A DNA stretch of 64,000 bases from Candidatus Obscuribacterales bacterium (GTDB lineage Bacteria; Cyanobacteriota; Vampirovibrionia; Obscuribacterales; Obscuribacteraceae), in assembly GCA_031292355.1 (NCBI GenBank), contig JARLHI010000032.1, positions 94,188-158,187 of the forward strand, given 5' to 3'. A program made the position numbers and the translations under genes. Under the pieces are notes generated by a model that saw only the letters and a list, made by a program, of their open reading frames with translations, did no database searches and was not told where the DNA came from. Of this stretch, positions 1 to 8,732 are shown in pieces (position 1 is the stretch's first letter; each line of letters begins with the position of its first letter).

Positions 1-688
1 ATTTTGTGCCCACTTTAAATTGATCGGCAAGGCTTTCGGCTATGGTGATCGATTTTTGCGGCAATAGTGTCCGTAGTTTTTTAATGGACAAAATCATATT
101 GATGAAGTCGGCCATTCTCGGCAGTAAAACGAGCATGGTCAAGCTGCCGATAATCATGAGCACGCCGCCAAGCGTCAAAAATGGAATTTTAGCGAGCAAA
201 GCCTGCGGCAAAACCGGTATACAGGTGCCAAAGATGAAGCACAAAACGGCTAAGTCGAGTAGACGGTCGATGAACATGGTCGGTAAAACGCCAGCCCAGG
301 GGAGGTCTTCGCTCTTACTAAGTGATAAAAGACGCACCACTTCGCCACCTCTAGGGATGACGAGATTGACTGCATAACCGATCATCACGGCGCAAAAGCA
401 ATTCCACACCGAGATTTTGCGTTCAGTCAGAGGTCGCAGAAGAATTTTCCAGCGCCAGGCTCTAAAGAGGTGTCCGATAATCACGCAGAGGCAAAGTAAT
501 GCCAAATAAACTGGGGAGACACCTTTTGCGTATGTCCAAATTTGATTGACATCGCAATCTTTGAAGGCAAGCCACAAAAACAATAAGCCAAAAGCAACGG
601 CCGCTAGCCTTTTGCCGATTTGACTGAGTTGACTTGATTTTGCAGACTGGGGCTCTTGGGGGGCGACGGTAATTGGTGGTTCAGTCAC
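1..688 (-). CDS. YbhN/AglD-type lysylphosphatidylglycerol synthase-like TM protein (C-terminus outside window)
   Basis: Reading the minus strand from a GTG at 688 gives 229 codons with no stop before the window edge, so the gene is partial. The product has a short polar N-terminus followed by hydrophobic segments near residues 27-43, 54-71, 92-107, 133-150 and 157-175. It contains the motif NLVIPRGGEVVRL, typical of the YbhN/UPF0104 family and of the flippase half of MprF. Members are polytopic inner-membrane proteins linked to lipid or glycolipid transfer. Substrate is unknown here. The GTG has only a weak GAG Shine-Dalgarno, and no in-frame ATG lies close upstream, so the start is less certain than the family. 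Confidence 0.8.
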   Translation of the reverse strand, partial: MTEPPITVAPQEPQSAKSSQLSQIGKRLAAVAFGLLFLWLAFKDCDVNQIWTYAKGVSPVYLALLCLCVIIGHLFRAWRWKILLRPLTERKISVWNCFCAVMIGYAVNLVIPRGGEVVRLLSLSKSEDLPWAGVLPTMFIDRLLDLAVLCFIFGTCIPVLPQALLAKIPFLTLGGVLMIIGSLTMLVLLPRMADFINMILSIKKLRTLLPQKSITIAESLADQFKVGTK

Positions 689-994
689 TTGATTTCGCTC
701 GATTGTGGCAGTTGAAGGTCTAAGTATCCACCAAACAGCGCGCAGCTGTTACTCTAACCTAGTCGGACAATTTTACCCGAGCGTACCCGACTTGCCCCTG
801 TCACTAAGACTAAAGAGTTGAATATAGACATGATTTGACAAAAATGGGAAAACTTTGGCATAGCAATAATGTTTCATGGGTATGGGTGTTATGGTGGGCA
901 TAACACTGTAGAGGACCAGAAAATAAAGTCATAGCCGGACAGGTTCAGGCGATATTCGAGAATCAGTACTTCAAACCAAGGAATCACTTAGTTA
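689..994. other. Intergenic region between divergent genes
   Basis: This 306-base gap separates the minus-strand YbhN-like gene from the plus-strand GGDEF-EAL gene, so it should hold both promoters. A perfect TTGACA lies at 835-840 on the plus strand, but no good -10 follows at standard spacing (gcatag at 858-863). A perfect inverted repeat at 886-906 is listed separately. An AAGGA at 978-982 is the likely ribosome site of the downstream gene. I see no small gene. Confidence 0.6.
886..906. promoter_or_regulatory. Perfect 8-bp inverted repeat, candidate operator or leader hairpin
   Basis: GTGTTATG (886-893) and CATAACAC (899-906) are exact reverse complements around a five-base spacer GTGGG. 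The element lies about 90 bases before the start codon of the REC-GGDEF-EAL gene and has no trailing T-run, so it does not look like an intrinsic terminator. A dimeric repressor site just downstream of the TTGACA at 835 is plausible; a 5' UTR hairpin is the alternative. Confidence 0.45.
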
Positions 995-2692
995 ATGGTC
1001 GGCAACACAACCATAGATCCCACTAAAACTCGCATTTTGCTCATCGAGGAGAATGGGAAAGGCTCAGAGGTCTTAGAAACTGTCCTGAATGCGGCCATAG
1101 CCGCAGGCTTTGCCATGGAGAGGACAAAGACTCTTGCAGACGGTTTGAAGGTGCTCAATGAAGGCGGTGCAGATCTCGTTGTCATGGACATTGTTTCGGC
1201 GGGTTCTGCAAGTATTGCTGCTTTCAATCAGGTCAAGGAATTAGCCGGCAAGGTTCCTCTAGTTGTTTTGTCCAGCGGCAATGAAGATCAAGCATCTGCA
1301 GCCATGATGAAAATTGGTGCCCAGGATTATTTGCGAAAGAGTTCGCTCGACCCGAAGACTTTTGTTCAGTCTCTCAGGCATGCAGTCGATATGATGCGTG
1401 TTGAAGCAGCCCTTAAAGACGCCACTTTGAGATTGGAGGCAGCAACCAGCAGGCTTGAGACTCTGGCGAATGTCGACGCTTTAACTGAAGTACTTAATCG
1501 CATTGGGCTCGAACGTGCTCTGCAAAGTGAGTTTAGCCGTGCGCAACGCCAGGGCTGGAATCTTGTTGCGGCGTTGCTGGATTGTGATGATTTCGACCGC
1601 ATTAATGCCTCTCTTGGCCATGCTGTGGGTGACGTTGTTCTACGAGAAATTTCGGGAAGATTGCGCGATACTCTTAGACCGACAGACCACATCGCTCGCA
1701 TTGGGTCTGATGAATTTTTAATGCTGTTACCGGATACGCGCCTGGCTGAAGGCATGCTCGTCGCTGAAAAAGTGCGATTGGCTGTTGCTGACAGTCCGTT
1801 GCGACTGGCTACAGAAACTATCCGCGTGACCGCCAGCCTTGGTGTACTCGCTTTGCCATATGATTTTTGTTCAATTGAAGAAGTTCTTTCACTTTGTCGT
1901 CTGGCCGTTCGTGAAAGTAAAATGCTCGGCAAAAACCGCGTGTCAATCAGCGAAAAAGACAAAAAAGAGCATGAACCAAATCGTGAAGCTCTGACCGATT
2001 TAACAGATCTATTGCGCAAAGGCGATTGCTTTAGAGCTGTTTCTATGCCCATTTTTAAATTGGATGAAGAGAAGGTTGTGGGCTACGAAATTCTGAGTCG
2101 TGGTCCTGCTGGCGCGTTTGAAATGCCAGACGATCTATTTAGAATCAGCGTCGAAAATAATCTTCTTACTATTGTCGATCTTCGCTGTTTAAAGACATGC
2201 CTTGCTGCATGCGTGCTGCCGAAGTTCGATCAAAAAGCACGCTTTCACGTCAATTTGTTCCCATCCACTATTATCGACACGCCTATAGATCGTCTGATGA
2301 CGCTTTTCCCCGATGATGGTGTGACACGTGAGTATTGCGTTGAAATCAGCGAACAGCAATTTATCGGTGACCCCGCTTATTTGCGCGATCATGTGCTCGC
2401 TCTAAAAGAGAGAGGAATTCTGGTATCAATTGATGACGTTGGCTTTGGTCGCAGCTCTCTGGAAAGTTTGATTATTCTCGAGCCAGATATTGTCAAAATC
2501 GATCGCAAATATGTTACGGGCATCGCTTCTGAGCCGTCTAAAGCGCGTTTGCTGAAGCGCTTAGTCAAAGTAGTCAATTCTCTTGGTGCAGATGTTATTG
2601 CGGAAGGAATCGAAGAGCGCGAAGAATTAGAAATGCTCGTGGATATCGGCGTGCCTTATGGACAGGGTTGGTATTGGGGCAAGCCTGCCTGA
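995..2692 (+). CDS. REC-GGDEF-EAL cyclic-di-GMP response regulator
   Basis: The 565-residue protein has three parts. A receiver domain (about 10-130) has a likely phosphoacceptor Asp65 in LVVMDIVSAG. A GGDEF domain (about 155-325) has the signature reading GSDEF at 237-241 instead of GGDEF. An EAL domain (about 340-565) has EIL in place of EAL (GYEILSRG) but keeps the other catalytic landmarks: HVNLFP, VEISE, IDDVGFGRSS, VKIDRKY and IAEGIEE. It is cytosolic with no membrane segment. The phosphodiesterase site looks largely intact; the cyclase site carries a Gly-to-Ser change, so the net activity is likely c-di-GMP hydrolysis, by inference. AAGGA precedes the ATG by about 12 bases. The next gene starts 29 bases downstream on the same strand. 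Confidence 0.93.
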   Translation: MVGNTTIDPTKTRILLIEENGKGSEVLETVLNAAIAAGFAMERTKTLADGLKVLNEGGADLVVMDIVSAGSASIAAFNQVKELAGKVPLVVLSSGNEDQASAAMMKIGAQDYLRKSSLDPKTFVQSLRHAVDMMRVEAALKDATLRLEAATSRLETLANVDALTEVLNRIGLERALQSEFSRAQRQGWNLVAALLDCDDFDRINASLGHAVGDVVLREISGRLRDTLRPTDHIARIGSDEFLMLLPDTRLAEGMLVAEKVRLAVADSPLRLATETIRVTASLGVLALPYDFCSIEEVLSLCRLAVRESKMLGKNRVSISEKDKKEHEPNREALTDLTDLLRKGDCFRAVSMPIFKLDEEKVVGYEILSRGPAGAFEMPDDLFRISVENNLLTIVDLRCLKTCLAACVLPKFDQKARFHVNLFPSTIIDTPIDRLMTLFPDDGVTREYCVEISEQQFIGDPAYLRDHVLALKERGILVSIDDVGFGRSSLESLIILEPDIVKIDRKYVTGIASEPSKARLLKRLVKVVNSLGADVIAEGIEEREELEMLVDIGVPYGQGWYWGKPA

Positions 2693-2721
2693 CGTCAATT
2701 CGTCGTGCGGACTAGATTTTT

Positions 2722-5523
2722 ATGAGCGAAGCAGATGTGTTTGGAAAAGTTCAGCTGCTTGCTCTTGCAAGCCTGCTATCCAAAACTGATGCGTCAAAGA
2801 TAGAAGAAGCTGGTGCAAGCAAAATTGCGCAGCAGGCAAAACTGCTTTTCATTGAGCTCTGCGCCATAGCTCTTTTACGAAAAACCAACGCTTGTTTCGA
2901 TACTTCAGGCCGTACCAATTTGGGGCACCGAGTCGAACTCGAAAATGACGATGATGTCAAACGTTTGAGCGACGAGCTGCTTCAACAGATTCCGCATGCC
3001 GCCTGTGAAGATGCCCTTTCTGGTGCGTTCTGGCTCATGTCGGTATATGAGCATCTCACGTCGTTTCGCTTGGAAGTTAGCAATTCATGCTGGTGTTTGA
3101 CGCCTTCTGTCATTGATAAGCGCAAGCGTGGTCAATATTTTACGCCCAGGAATTTGACCCAAATCGCAACGCATTCTACCTTGCAAAAGCTGCTTGCCCT
3201 GAAGCTCGACGAAAAAAGCAACGCTCTGCAAATCGATGACCTTACTGCTCTCAAAATCGTCGATCCGGCCATGGGAGCAGGAGCTTTCCTTGTTTGCGCG
3301 CTGGATTTTCTGGCAAAAAAAATCGAGCGTCCCGCCTGGAGAGAAATTGCTGAAAATTGTCTTTATGGAGTGGACCTCGATCCTCTAGCAGCCGGCGTTA
3401 CTTATTATGTGCTCGCGTTTTTCTGTTCGTTGAAACTGCACAGTCACGTTTTGGAAGTTTTACCCGAACTGAAAGAACATCTTAAGGTAGGCAATTCACT
3501 ACTTGGTTGTTGGATTGATGGCGATGGCGCGTTGATACAAAAGCGCGAACTAGATCGAATAATTTGTTCGGATGACTTTGCCAGTGATGAATATTTCGAT
3601 TCGAATATTTTTCATTGGCAAATTGAGTTTGCAGAAGTTATGCAAAGAGGCGGATTTGATGCCGTTCTTTGTAATCCACCATGGGAGACGCTTAAACCAA
3701 ATGCGCGGGAATTTTTTTCAACTCACGATGAAAAATACAGAGCAATCGGCTTGGCAGAAAGTGAAATTCATCAAGAACAATTGCTGCAAAAATCTCCAGC
3801 GTTAAGAAATCGCTGGCAAGCAGAGAGAAAATTCTTTGAGGGCTTCAATCGCTATCTTCGAATTTCTGCCGAGCGTGCTAAAAATATTAAAACCAAATAT
3901 GGTATCAACCGTCCCTTTAAAGCTCAGGGAAATTCTGATCTTAATTCGTACAAACTATTCACAGAACTGGCTTATTGTCTGCTTGCAGGCAACGGTTGTA
4001 TGTCGCTGATCGTTCCTTCCGGTATCTACACAGATCAGGGAACCAAAACATTGCGCGACCTGCTTTTTTTTGAGGCAGACGTCTTTGAAATTATTTCGTA
4101 TTTGAACAAAGATCAAACTTTTGCTATACATCCGTCCTTTAATTTTTGCGTTTTCTCACTTTGCAAGAAGACTAGCAATGGACAAATCAGAGTTAGTTTT
4201 GGCAACCTTAATGCCTCTCAGTCTACACCGGCATCTCTTGAGACTTTCGCCTATCCTCTTGCCGATTTGCAAACCTTCTCGCCGAAATGGCGCAGCCTTC
4301 TTGAGATAAGCGATGAGCGTGACTTAAAAATTCTCAGAAAAATCTACTCGCAATCCAGTCACCTGGCACAAACGATTCTTGAAGATGGCGCTGACATAAA
4401 ATTCAAGCGCGAATTTGATTTGACCAATGATTCTTCCGCATTTGTAGGTAGGCAGGATGCCCTCAACCGTGGCTATATCTGTGATCACTATGGCAATTTT
4501 CTCAAAGGTAATTGGCAGAGTGCGCACGAATCCAAATTCTTGAGTGCTGATGCAGTGCTAGATCAAACCGGCGAGCAGTTTGTCGACATTGGTGAAATCG
4601 AAAGTGTTTTGTTGCCGGTATATGAAGGAAGGATGCTTGGACAATACGATTGTCGCCAGAAAGCTTACGTTAGCGGTAGCGGTCGCTCGGCTGCTTGGAA
4701 CGCCAATTCAGACGGTAGTCAATTGATTCAATCGCAGTATTTACTTCCCCTGCTGGTTGCAAAGAAACGTTGCAATTTAAATTCCCTTAAAATCGGTTAT
4801 CTGGCGGTTGGTTCGAGCACTAATGTGCGAACAATGATTGCTGCTGCCTTGACTGGAGTTCCTTGCGGCAACTCGGTTCCTGTTCTTAAGGCTGGTGAAA
4901 GTTTGCCTCACAATCTGGCGCTGTTAGTTTGTCTCAACAGTTTTGTATTCGACTTTGTTCTACGCTCGAAAATGACCGGCAATAATATCAATTTTTATTT
5001 GCTTCAAGACTGTCCGTTGCCAGATTTAAACGAGCTCGCTGGCAACATGGATTTATTACGTATTGTGGCATCGCTCTCGTTCGATCATCGCCGCTTTGCT
5101 CGAGAATTGCTGCACATGCAGAATGCTTTTGATGGTCATAGCGCTTTTTGCGATTCACTTTCTTCGGTTCATCGCCTTAATTTGCGAGCAGCCCTTGATG
5201 CTCTCGTGGCTCAGGCGTATGGTCTGAGTTTTGATGATTTTGCCTGGGTCTTAAGGGGGTGTGATGGTTCGTCAGAATTACCAAACGGTACCCTCAAAGG
5301 TTTTTGGCGAGTTAATAAAGCTCAAGAATCATCGCATCGTCACACTACATTAGCCCTTGAACATTTTCAGCGGTTGCTCGATGCAGGAACGTCAGCGTTC
5401 TGTCACAATCTATTGGTTTCTTATCAGGGCACGTCTGAACCTTCCGTTGCGGATTCGCGCAAGCAAGCGAAGCTAGCAAATGATGCCCAGAACTTAGAGC
5501 GGATTCTCGCTCTTGCCCATTAG
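2722..5523 (+). CDS. N6-adenine DNA methyltransferase, Eco57I/type IIG-like, no visible nuclease
   Basis: This 933-residue protein carries the gamma-class N6-adenine methyltransferase motifs in order: GQYFTP (137-142, motif X), DPAMGAGAFL (181-190, motif I, SAM binding), GVDLDP (216-221) and NPPW (318-321, the catalytic motif IV). A long C-terminal half (about 520-930) would supply target recognition. Type IIG enzymes of this layout usually carry a PD-(D/E)XK endonuclease in front of the methylase. Here the 135 residues before motif X show no such signature, and no nuclease gene lies next to it. It may be an orphan regulatory methylase or part of a defence module whose partner is elsewhere. 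It follows the GGDEF-EAL gene by 29 bases and converges on the glycosyltransferase. Confidence 0.88.
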   Translation: MSEADVFGKVQLLALASLLSKTDASKIEEAGASKIAQQAKLLFIELCAIALLRKTNACFDTSGRTNLGHRVELENDDDVKRLSDELLQQIPHAACEDALSGAFWLMSVYEHLTSFRLEVSNSCWCLTPSVIDKRKRGQYFTPRNLTQIATHSTLQKLLALKLDEKSNALQIDDLTALKIVDPAMGAGAFLVCALDFLAKKIERPAWREIAENCLYGVDLDPLAAGVTYYVLAFFCSLKLHSHVLEVLPELKEHLKVGNSLLGCWIDGDGALIQKRELDRIICSDDFASDEYFDSNIFHWQIEFAEVMQRGGFDAVLCNPPWETLKPNAREFFSTHDEKYRAIGLAESEIHQEQLLQKSPALRNRWQAERKFFEGFNRYLRISAERAKNIKTKYGINRPFKAQGNSDLNSYKLFTELAYCLLAGNGCMSLIVPSGIYTDQGTKTLRDLLFFEADVFEIISYLNKDQTFAIHPSFNFCVFSLCKKTSNGQIRVSFGNLNASQSTPASLETFAYPLADLQTFSPKWRSLLEISDERDLKILRKIYSQSSHLAQTILEDGADIKFKREFDLTNDSSAFVGRQDALNRGYICDHYGNFLKGNWQSAHESKFLSADAVLDQTGEQFVDIGEIESVLLPVYEGRMLGQYDCRQKAYVSGSGRSAAWNANSDGSQLIQSQYLLPLLVAKKRCNLNSLKIGYLAVGSSTNVRTMIAAALTGVPCGNSVPVLKAGESLPHNLALLVCLNSFVFDFVLRSKMTGNNINFYLLQDCPLPDLNELAGNMDLLRIVASLSFDHRRFARELLHMQNAFDGHSAFCDSLSSVHRLNLRAALDALVAQAYGLSFDDFAWVLRGCDGSSELPNGTLKGFWRVNKAQESSHRHTTLALEHFQRLLDAGTSAFCHNLLVSYQGTSEPSVADSRKQAKLANDAQNLERILALAH

Positions 5524-5529
5524 TGGGCA
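5514..5529. terminator. Short hairpin overlapping a stop codon between convergent genes
   Basis: TGCCCA (5514-5519) and TGGGCA (5524-5529) pair perfectly around the loop TTAG, which includes the TAG stop of the methyltransferase. It sits between two converging genes whose ends are nine bases apart. No T-run follows on either strand, so termination is only a guess. Confidence 0.3.
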
Positions 5530-5532
5530 TGG

Positions 5533-6726
5533 CTAAAGCTTCGCCACCTTTTCAATCATTGCCACAAACTGGTCGCTTAGAGCCTGTTCAGAAAAACGCT
5601 CGACACAACTTTTTTGCAAATTTGCTAAATTTTCTTGATTGACTCCGTTTGTTCGAATTTCGAGCAAACGTTCTTTTAAAGCGCCGGGCTCACTCAAATC
5701 TCGCAGCCATTCCTCGTCACGCAGAATATATTTACCACCAGAATGTGGATGACTGATGATGGCAATACCGGCCATGGCCGCTTCAATGATGGATGAAGCG
5801 AGGCCCTCGCGGAAACTTGGTAGAACAAAGACGTCTGACAAAGCAAGAGCTTCGTAAACTTCCGTTGGCTGAAGCGTGCTCCAGGTAACGCGATTGTTCA
5901 ATTTTTCGCTGCCCAGTTTTTGCAGTGCGGCAGTTTCAAGCTCTGGTTGTCCGCACAAAAACAATTTGACGTTTGGATCGTTGATTGCTGAAACTTCATC
6001 AATTAAATAGTCGAGTCTTTTTTGAAATGAGTTCCAGGCTGCGACGCATATAACGATCCAGTCGGAGTCAGCAAAACCGTATTTTGCCCTCAGTTCTTTT
6101 TTGCTCAGAGTCGGTTGCTTATAGGCCACGCAATTTGGCAATAATTGCATGCGGTTAGCTGGGATGCCGATGGCCTCTGCTTCGACAAAAGAATCCGGAT
6201 GAAGATGTTGGATAAAGTCAAAATCTTTGTAGGTGGTTGGAGCAAAGGCACCACCATTGGCAAAAATAATTTTGTACTTCAATCCAAAAAGATATTTGTA
6301 TGCCAGCAGAAAATGCGCAAGCGGTACTTCTTTTGTCCAGACAACGTTCGGTCGCCATGTGAGGAGGTCCGGCAGGCAAATGCTGAAGGAAATTTGTTCG
6401 ATGGTATAGCAAAACTCCCAGAAGCCACGCTGTCTGGTCGTAAAAAATGCTTTTAATGGAGAATTCAATAAGAAATCGCGCTTGATGCTGAAAGCTTTCC
6501 AGGCACCTGGATACGGGCCACCAGCGTATAGCTTGGTGTCCAGCGCTTTGTTTTTGCGTACAGCTTCGTACCATCGAGCTGTTGTCAGCTCGAAGCCACG
6601 ATTGATTATGCCAAGTCCGCTGCTCAACAGTCCAAATTTGATTAATGGACGTGTTTGAACAGCACCGGCTGTTGCCAGTGGCTTGGTCACGTTATTGGAA
6701 TTGTCGCTCTGGCTTGTCCATGACAT
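5533..6726 (-). CDS. Glycosyltransferase family 4 (GT-B fold)
   Basis: The 397-residue product resembles GT4 retaining glycosyltransferases. The C-terminal Rossmann half has VICVAAWNSFQKRLDYLI, where the nucleotide-sugar site usually begins, KLFLCGQPE, ALSDVFVLPSFREGLASS and the EX7E signature (EGLASSIIE), followed by an AGIAIISHPHSGG segment. The N-terminal acceptor half has WRPNVVWTKEVPLAHF. No signal peptide or clear membrane span is visible, so it is probably cytosolic or peripheral. Donor and acceptor cannot be read from sequence. It is the only sugar gene in this part of the window. No good Shine-Dalgarno precedes the ATG; a strong hairpin ends 11 bases upstream of it. Confidence 0.85.
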   Translation of the reverse strand: MSWTSQSDNSNNVTKPLATAGAVQTRPLIKFGLLSSGLGIINRGFELTTARWYEAVRKNKALDTKLYAGGPYPGAWKAFSIKRDFLLNSPLKAFFTTRQRGFWEFCYTIEQISFSICLPDLLTWRPNVVWTKEVPLAHFLLAYKYLFGLKYKIIFANGGAFAPTTYKDFDFIQHLHPDSFVEAEAIGIPANRMQLLPNCVAYKQPTLSKKELRAKYGFADSDWIVICVAAWNSFQKRLDYLIDEVSAINDPNVKLFLCGQPELETAALQKLGSEKLNNRVTWSTLQPTEVYEALALSDVFVLPSFREGLASSIIEAAMAGIAIISHPHSGGKYILRDEEWLRDLSEPGALKERLLEIRTNGVNQENLANLQKSCVERFSEQALSDQFVAMIEKVAKL

Positions 6727-6737
6727 AGTCTGCTTAT

Positions 6738-6772
6738 ATTAACGTGCCGCGGCACAAGTGCCGCGCGTTAAT
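6738..6772 (-). promoter_or_regulatory. Strong GC-rich hairpin directly upstream of the glycosyltransferase start
   Basis: CGCGGCAC (6748-6755) and GTGCCGCG (6758-6765) form a perfect 8-bp stem with an AA loop. Outside it, ATTAACG (6738-6744) pairs with CGTTAAT (6766-6772), leaving a three-base TGC bulge at 6745-6747. On the minus strand the structure ends 11 bases before the ATG at 6726 and lies downstream of the XRE gene. It lacks a T-run, so an attenuator, translational control element or protein-binding site is more likely than a simple terminator. Confidence 0.55.
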
Positions 6773-6876
6773 AACAAGATATTCTGTCTATTGAAATATT
6801 TGGGACTTAATCAGTTCTGGTAAAGGCGGCCATTTATTGCCTGCATTGCTCAAAAGAGCTAGCAGAACTCAAATGA

Positions 6877-7140
6877 TCAGCGCTTTTTCGTTGTGACTAA
6901 ACCTTCAGCCATTTGCATAAGCTCGGCTGGTTCTATTTCAAGTGCGTAAGCAAGACGCATGTAAATCTTGATTGAAAAATTACAGGATTTTCTCTCAATT
7001 AAACTTACATACGTGCGGTGAAGTCCGGCTTTTTCAGCCAAATCTTCTTGCGACAAACCAACTTCCAATCGTCTTTGCTGTAAGGCTAGACCAAGGGCGG
7101 TGACTTGTGAATCGGGGATTGAAAATTTCTTCTTCTTCAT
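6877..7140 (-). CDS. Small XRE-family (Cro/CI-type HTH) transcriptional regulator
   Basis: The 87-residue protein is almost entirely one helix-turn-helix domain of the lambda-repressor type. The key stretch runs LRRLEVGLSQEDLAEKAGLH-like into RTYVSLIERKSCNFSI and LAYALEIEPAELM. The pattern SQEDLA...TYVSLIERG/K with ...IEPAEL is characteristic of stand-alone DNA-binding XRE proteins. There is no effector or metal-binding domain. The basic tails (MKKKKF, TTKKR) fit DNA binding. It lies 150 bases upstream of the glycosyltransferase on the same strand, with a strong hairpin between. No toxin-like partner gene overlaps it. Confidence 0.85.
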   Translation of the reverse strand: MKKKKFSIPDSQVTALGLALQQRRLEVGLSQEDLAEKAGLHRTYVSLIERKSCNFSIKIYMRLAYALEIEPAELMQMAEGLVTTKKR

Positions 7141-7568
7141 GCCCGTACTCTAACAGATCATGCGGAGAATGTAATCGCCCAAAATGGTGTTTCATGGGGG
7201 AATTTTCTCTTTTTTGTGTCAATTTGTCGTCGTCGTATTGGTGGCAAAAACGTTCTTGCCTAAACTGCTGTTTCTCAAAGTGTATGCAGGGGCAGGCTTT
7301 TCGTGACTGGCAAATTGCCTTTCGCAAAAATTTCACAAATGCAAAATGAAAAAAACTTTCTGAGAATATCTTGTACTCCCAGCACTCAATTTGGTGCAGG
7401 TTTCCAGACCATTCGTTCTGATTTGTTAAATTTATGAGAGCTGGGGCTGGCTGAGGCCGAACGTTGCTAACGTTTTGACCTATCCTATTTAACGGCCCAA
7501 CGTTGCTTCTTGAAGACAATAGGTGCACCACTGGTGATGACCCCAACTTCCTTGAGTATGGTCGGTGC
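7141..7568. other. Intergenic region upstream of the XRE gene
   Basis: I find no convincing gene in these 428 bases; reading frames that cross them lack ribosome sites and family signatures. On the minus strand a TTGACA sits about 80 bases before the XRE start. Three copies of the palindrome AACGTT lie at 7460-7465, 7469-7474 and 7499-7504. The first two are nine bases apart, close to one helical turn, and could be regulator sites. Confidence 0.4.
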
Positions 7569-8732
7569 TTATTTAGAAATTGTGTCTTTGGGCAGGGGAA
7601 TGGTGTTGGGACCGGCTATTGATGTGCTATTAAACTGGCTTGGTGGGAAAAGGCGCGACAATTTGCTGGCGTTCGATTGAGTTGACGAGGACGTCAGAGC
7701 TAAATGAATTTGACTGGCGCATCTGGCAATTGTCTGCGCAAATCGCACTGCGCTTTCGTCTCCGACTTGTCGACAGTGATTCTGAAGCGAAGCCGTATAG
7801 CCTTGCAGGGCTTCAAGAGGTTCTTTTATGTCGCGCAGCGCAGATGAACTCAGATTCAAGCTGCCCTGTCCGTCGTCGTTTTGGCTACGGCGATCGTTGA
7901 GGAGATCTTCCAGGGCTTTATTGGCCGCCCGGAGGCGCTTCTCGATCGATTTTCGCTCGCTGATGTCGTGAACAAACGTACAAAAGGTGTAGCTGCTGCC
8001 GATGGTGACCGGAAAGATGGCAATTTCTGCGGGAAATAATTGTCCCCCGTTGCGCAATAAAGCCATCTCGACTCGGTTGTTGATTAGATTGCCTCGTGTA
8101 CCTGCGAGAAACGCTTCAATTTGTTGATTGAAAAATTCTCGCAGGTCGGCGGGAATGATCGTATCGACGAAAGATTTGCCGATGGCATCCTTGCGAAAAA
8201 AACCGAAAATATTCTCCGCCTGAATATTCCAGCCAGTGATAATGCCGCCAGCGTCAATCGAAGCAAAGGCGTCATGCGCGTTTTCGATAATCAGTCTGGT
8301 CAGGCGCTCGCTTTCCCATAACTTTACTTCAAAGCGTTGTCTTTCGGCCGCATAGCGTAGGCAGCGTGCCACAGATTCGGCACTGGGTATACCTTTGACG
8401 AGAAAATCTTGAGCGCCGCTAGAGATGGCTTCTTGTGCTAGATTTTGATCTGTCAGGCTCGACATGACCACAATAGGAATATCGCTGGCGTAGCGATAAA
8501 GTTCATGAAAAGTGGTGATACCTTCACTGTCTGGCAGTGAAAGATCGAGCAAAATGACATCGAGTCGTGGTTGCTCTTTTGCCCGTGTGTGCGCGGCGCG
8601 TACAATCGCTTGCTGCAGAGTAGGTAGGCATTCGACTTCAAAATCTCGGCGAATTAAATTTAGGCGTAGTAGATTAGCCGCTGTCGGATTATTTTCGACT
8701 ACCAGAGCGCGTAGCTTTGTTTCACTGCCCAT
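7569..8732 (-). CDS. REC-PAS signalling protein with a degenerate DHp-like tail
   Basis: I place the start at the ATG at 8732, nine bases after an AAGGGG ribosome site; an in-frame TTG three codons earlier is less likely. The 387-residue product has a receiver domain (about 8-128) with phosphoacceptor Asp in VILLDLSLPDS and the conserved Lys in DFLVKG. A PAS domain follows (about 145-265, NAHDAFASIDAGGIITGWN to HDISERKSIEKRL), then a coiled linker. The tail LSSSALRDIKEPLEALQGY matches the H-box of phytochrome-type kinases (HDLKEPL) but with Arg where the phospho-His should be, and no ATPase domain follows. It therefore cannot act as a kinase. It may bind a partner kinase or dimerise. Cytosolic. 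Confidence 0.88.
   Translation of the reverse strand: MGSETKLRALVVENNPTAANLLRLNLIRRDFEVECLPTLQQAIVRAAHTRAKEQPRLDVILLDLSLPDSEGITTFHELYRYASDIPIVVMSSLTDQNLAQEAISSGAQDFLVKGIPSAESVARCLRYAAERQRFEVKLWESERLTRLIIENAHDAFASIDAGGIITGWNIQAENIFGFFRKDAIGKSFVDTIIPADLREFFNQQIEAFLAGTRGNLINNRVEMALLRNGGQLFPAEIAIFPVTIGSSYTFCTFVHDISERKSIEKRLRAANKALEDLLNDRRSQNDDGQGSLNLSSSALRDIKEPLEALQGYTASLQNHCRQVGDESAVRFAQTIARCASQIHLALTSSSTQSNASKLSRLFPPSQFNSTSIAGPNTIPLPKDTISK

Noticed and set aside
7034..7546. Minus-strand 170-codon frame upstream of the XRE gene
   Set aside because: It overlaps the XRE gene in another frame, has no ribosome site, and its translation shows no domain-like pattern.
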